NCBI GenBank assembly: GCA_045632305.1
Contig: JAZQWL010000049.1
Location: 1 to 37,702, forward strand
DNA: 37,702 bases
Direction: 5' to 3'
Source of the DNA: SVTX01 sp045632305
GTDB lineage: Bacteria > Bacillota > Clostridia > Oscillospirales > CAG-272
Program-made: the position numbers and the translations under genes
Shown here: positions 33,292-37,702 of the stretch, in pieces
Layout of the letters: every line of letters starts with the position of its first letter
Numbering within the stretch: position 1 is the stretch's first letter
The notes under the pieces: generated by a model
Database searches by the model: none
Told to the model about the DNA's origin: nothing
What the model saw: only the letters and a program-made list of their open reading frames with translations

Positions 33292-33740
33292 CAAACCTCG
33301 ACATTTGGATTTTCTGCGGGTGAAAGGACTGTCCACTAAACGAAAAATAGCCGATGGGACGGGACTTGAACAACGTTCGCTTCGCTCACTACTCATTGGC
33401 TTGTGCCAATGACCGCATTGCCATCTTCGTGGCGATACGGGTGAAAGGACCGTCCACTAAACGAAAAATAGCCGATGGACGGAACCGAGATTTGCCGCGT
33501 CACTTCCGTCGACATCAAATGCGTCAAATCAAGCGAACGCAGGCATTCGCTTCGCACCAAAATCCAAATGTCTAACCCCGACATTTGGATTTTCTGCGGG
33601 TGAAAGGACTGTCCACTAAACGAAAAAGAGCCGATGGACGGGACTTGAACAACGTTCGCTTCGCTCACTACTCATTGGCTTGCGCCAATGACCGCATTTC
33701 CACTTCGTGGCGATGCGCCTTCGCGCATCGCCTGTATCAA
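33292..33740. repeat. Hairpin-rich intergenic repeat region with tRNA T-arm-like segment
   Basis: About 145 bp beginning near 33292 recur near 33572, 280 bp later, with few differences. A core starting GGGTGAAAGGAC and running through CTAAACGAAAAA and GCCGATGG appears three times, at 33318, 33439 and 33598. The full copies include CATTGGC with GCCAATG hairpins; the second ends in a GGCGATGCG/CGCATCGCC hairpin (about 33708-33731). The first copy contains GGGACGGGACTTGAAC (33356-33371), identical to the tRNA-Leu T-arm strand at 33782-33797. I see no credible gene; reading frames here are products of the repeats. Confidence 0.8.
33559..33593. repeat. Perfect inverted repeat at the edge of the second repeat unit
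   Basis: AAAATCCAAATGTC (33559-33572) and GACATTTGGATTTT (33580-33593) form a 14-bp perfect stem with a 7-nt loop. The right arm also begins the first unit (near 33300), so the left arm is a reverse copy of the unit's own start. Confidence 0.8.
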
Positions 33741-33774
33741 AAAAGAGAGATGGGAAAACCCATCTCTCTTTTTT
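33739..33774 (-). terminator. Terminator after tRNA-Leu
   Basis: Long perfect stem around GAGAGATGGG/CCCATCTCTC with an AAAA/TTTT loop (33755-33758), with A and T runs on the flanks. It begins directly at the CCA end of the tRNA on the minus strand and can also stop transcription from the other side. Confidence 0.88.
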
Positions 33775-33857
33775 GGTGCAGGGGACGGGACTTGAACCCG
33801 CATGTCGTTAAACACTGGTGTCTGAGGCCAGCTTGTCTGCCATTCCAACACCCCTGC
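33774..33857 (-). tRNA. tRNA-Leu, anticodon CAG, CCA encoded
   Basis: The minus-strand sequence begins GCAGGGG and ends CCCCTGCACCA, giving a perfect 7-bp acceptor stem with encoded CCA. The T loop reads GGTTCAAGTCC, the D arm has TGG...GGCAGA, and the anticodon loop is CTCAGAC, giving CAG for CUG codons. The variable arm is long, as in tRNA-Leu. The anticodon stem has a C-A mismatch at its loop end. The length is 84 nt including CCA. Confidence 0.93.
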
Positions 33858-33872
33858 GTTTTTAACTCGTGT

Positions 33873-33901
33873 ATTATATCACATTTACCGCAAATTGTCA
33901 A
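33873..33901 (-). promoter_or_regulatory. Promoter of tRNA-Leu
   Basis: On the minus strand perfect TTGACA (33901-33896), a 17-bp spacer and perfect TATAAT (33878-33873), placing the start point about 9 nt before the mature tRNA. Confidence 0.9.
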
Positions 33902-34021
33902 TAGAATAAACAAAAAATCTATTCCGATTTCAGATGTTAAACTCAAGTAAGATATCATCCTTATTTTTTTATTGTAGAAAATATACAAATTTAACGTCCA
34001 CATTTGCGATAATTTCAATAA

Positions 34022-34050
34022 TTGACAACAATAAAAAACTGTGATATAAT
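34022..34050 (+). promoter_or_regulatory. Consensus promoter of the lipoprotein gene
   Basis: Perfect TTGACA (34022-34027), 17-bp spacer and perfect TATAAT (34045-34050). The leader is about 100 nt and contains a hairpin. Confidence 0.88.
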
Positions 34051-34070
34051 ATACAATGCAAAAAATTAGA

Positions 34071-34105
34071 TTCAGATCTGTGTTTTTTCGGTACGCAGAC
34101 CTGAA
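34071..34105 (+). other. Leader hairpin upstream of the lipoprotein gene
   Basis: TTCAGATCTG (34071-34080) pairs with CAGACCTGAA (34096-34105) with one mismatch. It lies about 14-20 nt after the predicted start point and about 50 nt before the ATG. It may stabilise or regulate the mRNA; no riboswitch family is recognised. Confidence 0.5.
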
Positions 34106-34155
34106 TTTGCGCAAAACATTTTACCGAAAAAAATAATCATTAAGGAGTGAATGGT

Positions 34156-37100
34156 ATGACCAAACACATCAAGATTTGGGCGTTAGTGCTTTGCTTACTT
34201 GTTATCGTTGCATCTGTTGTTGCATGTAACAAGAAGGAAGAGCCCGAAACTCCCACGACAGAAGCCCCCACAACAGCGGCTCCTACTGAAGAGCCCACTG
34301 AAGCTCCTACAGAAACTCCCACAACAGAAGCTCCTACAACGGAAGCTCCTACTGAAGAGCCCACCGAAGAGCCCACCGAAGAGCCCACCGAAGAGCCCAC
34401 TGAAGAGCCCACGGATGCTCCTACAGAGTGCGCTCATACAGGCGGCACAGCTACATGTTCTGAAAAGGCAATATGTACAACTTGCGGTGAAAAGTACGGC
34501 GAGCTTGCTCCCAACAACCACACAGGCGGCACAGCTACATGCTCTGAAAAGGCAACATGTACAGCTTGCGGTGAAAAGTATGGCGAGCTTAACGCTAACA
34601 ACCATGTAGGCACAGCTACAACATGGACAAAGACAGAAGCAACACACAAGGAAACTTACAATTGCTGTGGCGCGGCTAAGGTAGCTGAAGCAGCTCATAC
34701 ATACGTTGAAGGCATTTGCTCCGTATGTGAATATGCTTGCGTTCATGCAGGCGGCGAAGCAAATTGTTCCGACCTTGCAAAGTGCTCCACATGTAACACA
34801 CCTTACGGCGAGCTCAATGCAGACAACCACAAGTCCGAAGGTAAGTGGATCACAACAGCTCTCACACACAAGCAGGTTTACGACTGCTGCGGTACAGTTG
34901 CAGTTGAAACCGAAGATCACAATTGGGTAGACGGCGTTTGTTCCGACTGCGGTTACGGTTGTAGCCACAAGGGCGGCGAGGCAACATGTACAGCATCTGC
35001 GGTATGTACACTTTGCGGTCACTCCTACGGTGAAAAGAACCCCGCTAACCACACAGGTAATGCTGTTTGGACAAAGACAACAACTTCTCACGCTCAGGCA
35101 TACGATTGCTGCGACGCTGTAGCAGTTGCTGAAGAAGATCACAACTGGAACAACGGTGTTTGCTACGAATGTGTATACACATGTGCACACACAGGCGGTA
35201 CAGCAACATGTACAAGCCGCGCAGCATGTGAAATTTGCGCAAAGAGATACGGCTCCGTTAATGCGGAAAACCACTCCGGTACACCCGTTTGGACAAAGAA
35301 CGAAACAACACACACAAAGACATATAACTGCTGCGGTACAGACACAGTTGCAACAGAAGCTCACGAATGGGCTAACGGCGTATGTACAGAATGCGGTTGG
35401 GTTTGCGTACACGCAGGCGGTACACCCACATGCTCAGCACTCGCAATTTGCGAATACTGTGGCGAAGAACACGGTGAGCTCGCTCCCGAAACACATAAGG
35501 TTTTGACTCCTGCAACTTGCTTGGACGGAAACTTCTGCGAGTGGTGTGGCGCTGAATACGGCGACATTAACCCTGACAACCACGCTAAGGAAGCTAAGTG
35601 GACAACAGTTGACAACAAGACTCACAAGTTCGCTTACGAATGCTGCGGCGTTGCAACAGATGCTCCCATAGCTCACACATTTGAAAACGGCACATGCTCC
35701 GGATGCGGATACGTTTGCGTACACGACATCGGCGGCGAAGCAAAGTGGACAAAGACAGAAACAACTCATAATCAGACATACACATGCTGTGGTTTCGTAG
35801 CAGTAGCTACAGAAGATCACGAATGGAATAACGGCACATGTACAGAATGCGATTACGTTTGCGATCACGCTGCTTGGGCAAACGGCGTATGTACAAACTG
35901 CGGTTACGGCTGTGAACACACAGGCGGTACTGCAACATGTACAACAGGTAAGATCTGTACAGTATGTACTAAGGAATACACAGACGTAGATCCTGCTAAC
36001 CATACAGTGGCAGTAGCTTGGACTACAAAGACTGAAACACATCACGAATCCAAATACACTTGTTGCGGCGCAGTTGTAGTAGCAAGCGAAGCGCACGAGT
36101 GGACAAATGGCGCATGTAACGAATGTGGTTACGTTTGCGGTCACACAGGTGGCACAGCTACATGTATGGCTCAGGCAGTATGTACAACATGCGGTATAGC
36201 ATACGGTGAAAAGAATGCTGCAAATCACGTATTGAATGCCGACACAGCTTCTTGGAATTGCACAGACGCAACATGTGATAAGTACTGCACATGTGGTGAA
36301 AAGGTATTCTCCGCATTCCACTCCTTCAATGGTAACGGCCAGTGTACAACATGTGGACGTGACAACAACGTTATTAGCCTTGTAAGAACAACATTTGCAA
36401 GTGCAACATTCACCGATATCCCCGTTGGTATCAACGCAACCGGTGGACACACAGTAGGTCTCTATAAGGGAACTGCTTACAACCCCGCTAACATTTTGGA
36501 AAACATCGTAATGTACTACTCCACTATTCGCAACGTTCCCGGATTTAAAGCGGGCGGCGGAACTAACATTACTATTCAGGATCAGGCAGTTGCCAACAAT
36601 TTCCCTGTTGGTACATACGTAATCAGAGTTTGGAACTCTGCCGGTGAGTTAGTAGACATACAGCATATTGAGCTTATCGACTCCGAAGAAGTATTCGTAT
36701 TCACAGCTCGCGAGATTTACGACACATGGAAGAATCCCACAGTTCCTAACGGCGGTTGGGGTATTGACATGCAGCTCCTTACAGAAAACGGCAAGGAATT
36801 CGTAAGAATTACAACTAATGCAGGCGCTACACCCACTGGCGGTGTAGGTGCGGGTAGATTGTTCCTATCCTTCAGCGACGGCGTAAATCATAGATATTCC
36901 GGCAAGGCAGCTGTCCTCGGTCTCAAGTACAGAAACTACTCTTACGGTTCTATCGGTATCTGGTGTGGTAATGGATTTGCTGACTGGGCAAGTGGTGCTA
37001 AGAGCACATTCTACACAGGTAACACCTCCGATTGGGTATGCTCTACATCTTGGAGCTATGAAGTTCCTAAGGAATTTGGTACGCTCTCTCTTGACCTCTA

Positions 37101-37197
37101 CACAGGTATTCAGGGCGCAACTGTTGATATTATGTACGTTTCCATCTCCTACTGCGGTGGTGGACTTGGCAACGCCCTTGACCAGGTATACGGTTAA
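34156..37197 (+). CDS. Secreted lipoprotein with Cys-rich repeat array and C-terminal domain
   Basis: The start chosen is the ATG at 34156, 8 bp after AAGGAG. The 1013-residue product has a lipoprotein signal peptide with lipobox VVAC (lipid on Cys24), a Thr/Pro/Glu-rich linker (about 27-93), then about nine Cys-rich repeats (about 94-735). Most repeats have the pattern C-x-H-x-GG-x-A-x-C ... C-x-x-C-G-x-x-Y-G-E and alternate with Trp/His-rich CCG segments. Each repeat can form a zinc-ribbon-like or disulfide knuckle. A 280-residue C-terminal domain with no recognised family follows (about 735-1013). It is surface-anchored and presumably binds a partner through the C-terminal domain. Similar Cys repeats occur in many Ruminococcaceae surface proteins. 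Confidence 0.85.
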   Translation: MTKHIKIWALVLCLLVIVASVVACNKKEEPETPTTEAPTTAAPTEEPTEAPTETPTTEAPTTEAPTEEPTEEPTEEPTEEPTEEPTDAPTECAHTGGTATCSEKAICTTCGEKYGELAPNNHTGGTATCSEKATCTACGEKYGELNANNHVGTATTWTKTEATHKETYNCCGAAKVAEAAHTYVEGICSVCEYACVHAGGEANCSDLAKCSTCNTPYGELNADNHKSEGKWITTALTHKQVYDCCGTVAVETEDHNWVDGVCSDCGYGCSHKGGEATCTASAVCTLCGHSYGEKNPANHTGNAVWTKTTTSHAQAYDCCDAVAVAEEDHNWNNGVCYECVYTCAHTGGTATCTSRAACEICAKRYGSVNAENHSGTPVWTKNETTHTKTYNCCGTDTVATEAHEWANGVCTECGWVCVHAGGTPTCSALAICEYCGEEHGELAPETHKVLTPATCLDGNFCEWCGAEYGDINPDNHAKEAKWTTVDNKTHKFAYECCGVATDAPIAHTFENGTCSGCGYVCVHDIGGEAKWTKTETTHNQTYTCCGFVAVATEDHEWNNGTCTECDYVCDHAAWANGVCTNCGYGCEHTGGTATCTTGKICTVCTKEYTDVDPANHTVAVAWTTKTETHHESKYTCCGAVVVASEAHEWTNGACNECGYVCGHTGGTATCMAQAVCTTCGIAYGEKNAANHVLNADTASWNCTDATCDKYCTCGEKVFSAFHSFNGNGQCTTCGRDNNVISLVRTTFASATFTDIPVGINATGGHTVGLYKGTAYNPANILENIVMYYSTIRNVPGFKAGGGTNITIQDQAVANNFPVGTYVIRVWNSAGELVDIQHIELIDSEEVFVFTAREIYDTWKNPTVPNGGWGIDMQLLTENGKEFVRITTNAGATPTGGVGAGRLFLSFSDGVNHRYSGKAAVLGLKYRNYSYGSIGIWCGNGFADWASGAKSTFYTGNTSDWVCSTSWSYEVPKEFGTLSLDLYTGIQGATVDIMYVSISYCGGGLGNALDQVYG
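34354..34413 (+). repeat. 12-bp tandem repeat encoding EEPT in the lipoprotein linker
   Basis: About five copies of GAAGAGCCCACC, with C/T or C/G changes at one position, in frame. They form the Thr/Pro/Glu linker that lifts the repeat array from the membrane and are a likely site of length variation. Confidence 0.85.
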
Positions 37198-37233
37198 TAT
37201 CTTCTAATTTTCAAATCAAACTAATAACCCACG

Positions 37234-37260
37234 GCGGGAGCTTCGGCTCCCGCTTTTTTT
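37234..37260 (+). terminator. Intrinsic terminator after the lipoprotein gene
   Basis: GCGGGAGC (37234-37241), TTCG tetraloop, GCTCCCGC (37246-37253) and a T run. Confidence 0.92.
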
Positions 37261-37295
37261 CTCCTTGGAAACGGGAAGAGAAGAATAAAAAAAGA

Positions 37296-37314
37296 ATTGT
37301 TGGATCCCAACAAT
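37296..37314. repeat. Perfect inverted repeat, possible second terminator or operator
   Basis: ATTGTTGG, ATC, CCAACAAT form an 8-bp stem (37296-37314), flanked by A-rich sequence on the left and CCTTTTATT on the right. It could end transcripts from either side. The rest of the 304-bp gap holds the promoter region of the next gene. Confidence 0.55.
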
Positions 37315-37380
37315 CCTTTTATTGACTTGCACAACAAAATGAATATTATTTTTATAATTAAACGATATTATGCACAAAAG

Positions 37381-37423
37381 TGTAACATAACGTTACAGTC
37401 TCAAATGTGTTTAGTGATATAAT
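37381..37423 (+). promoter_or_regulatory. Promoter region of the SipW-type gene with overlapping inverted repeat
   Basis: TATAAT at 37418-37423 (a second copy at 37424-37429) lacks a good -35. An inverted repeat TGTAAC-ATAAC-GTTACA (37381-37397) lies where the -35 region would begin. It may be an operator. Confidence 0.45.
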
Positions 37424-37501
37424 TATAATGTATATTTTTGCTAAAATGCGGATATTATACTCTCCCCAAAATTAATTTTTTTACATACAAGGAGAAAAAG
37501 A

Positions 37502-37702
37502 ATGAGTAAGACAAAAAAGAAGCTACTACACAGCTTAGTAGCGCTGATCCTCTGTCTCTCAATGCTTCTCGGTTCTACGTTTGCATGGTTCACGGATTCT
37601 GTGACTAGCGCGGACAACGTTATCAAGACGGGTAACTTTGATATCGAGATGTACTTTGCAGACACGCTCCTGCCTGCGGATTCAACCGAATGGCAGCCGG
37701 CA
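37502..37702 (+). CDS. TasA/CalY-like secreted protein, 5' part (runs off the right edge)
   Basis: Sixty-seven codons are present. The N-terminus has basic residues (MSKTKKKLL), a hydrophobic core and then GSTFAWFTDSVTSADNVIKT followed by GNFDIEM, which is the SipW-type signal peptide and first strand of the TasA/CalY (camelysin, M73) group. Such proteins form extracellular fibres or biofilm matrix and are processed by the signal peptidase SipW. AAGGAG precedes the ATG at 8 bp. The C-terminal part and any sipW gene lie outside the window. Confidence 0.8.
   Translation, partial: MSKTKKKLLHSLVALILCLSMLLGSTFAWFTDSVTSADNVIKTGNFDIEMYFADTLLPADSTEWQPA

Noticed and set aside
33354..33950. Plus-strand frames across the repeat region and tRNA (with RGRDLNPH-like text)
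   Set aside because: This is the typical false protein made by reading tRNA T-arm antisense; there is no ribosome binding site and the frame crosses the tRNA.
34195..36450. Long Cys-rich open frames on the minus strand opposite the lipoprotein
   Set aside because: They are mirror products of the Cys codon repeats (ACA/TGT) on the plus strand, have no ribosome binding site and no domain resemblance.

Overview
The window looks like a chromosome segment of an anaerobic Clostridia-type Firmicute, probably a gut or rumen lineage. The evidence is the mcsA-mcsB pair, a Na+-pumping decarboxylase operon, IreB (UPF0297), DUF1836, TIGR03960/TIGR03936, a PucR/CdaR-type regulator, a domain-permuted GH3 enzyme, InlB-type repeat surface proteins and a SipW-type signal peptide. 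Strong TTGACA-17-TATAAT promoters and AGGAGG-type ribosome binding sites recur. Nothing in the sequence fixes the genus. I see no phage, insertion sequence or CRISPR array.

Layout. (1) 1-655, minus strand: mcsA and the start of mcsB. (2) 935-5885, plus strand: a five-gene operon with two carboxyltransferases (12S/MmdA-like and 5S/OadA-like), a gamma subunit, a biotin carrier and the Na+-translocating beta subunit. (3) 6046-11205, plus strand: rsmE, a PucR-type regulator, an S41 protease, greA and a membrane-anchored protein of unknown function. (4) 11269-17253, plus strand: a compact signalling cassette made of a small XRE protein, a LytTR response regulator, a GHKL sensor kinase, a Cys-rich small protein and a 1094-residue surface protein with InlB-type repeats, a long coiled-coil stalk and a C-terminal membrane anchor. 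Two 17-bp direct repeats at a 21-bp period lie just upstream of the last two genes and are the best candidate operator for the response regulator. (5) 17471-24352, minus strand: rlmB, a 963-residue membrane protein that looks like a catalytically dead P-type ATPase, the paired TIGR03960/TIGR03936 radical SAM genes and a flavodoxin-like protein. (6) 24528-28372, minus strand: DUF1836, a four-TM protein, IreB, ribF and a degenerate D-Ala-D-Ala carboxypeptidase homologue, ending in a clear terminator. (7) 28415-29611: an M50 protease and a convergent 2H phosphoesterase sharing a bidirectional terminator. (8) 29751-33288: a GH3 enzyme with reversed domain order. (9) 33292-33901: hairpin-rich repeats containing a piece of tRNA T-arm sequence, then tRNA-Leu(CAG) with its own promoter. 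(10) 34022-37702: a Cys-repeat lipoprotein and the 5' end of a TasA/CalY-like secreted protein.

The most unusual content is the pseudo-P-type ATPase (20533-23424), which keeps the membrane plan and C-terminal tail of a P1B ATPase but has lost the DKTGT, CPC, TGE and TGD motifs and carries a roughly 400-residue acidic N-terminal region. Next are the degenerate carboxypeptidase (24551-25861) in the adjacent operon and the LytTR cassette with its putative operator. Functional statements rest on motif recognition by eye; no database search was possible.
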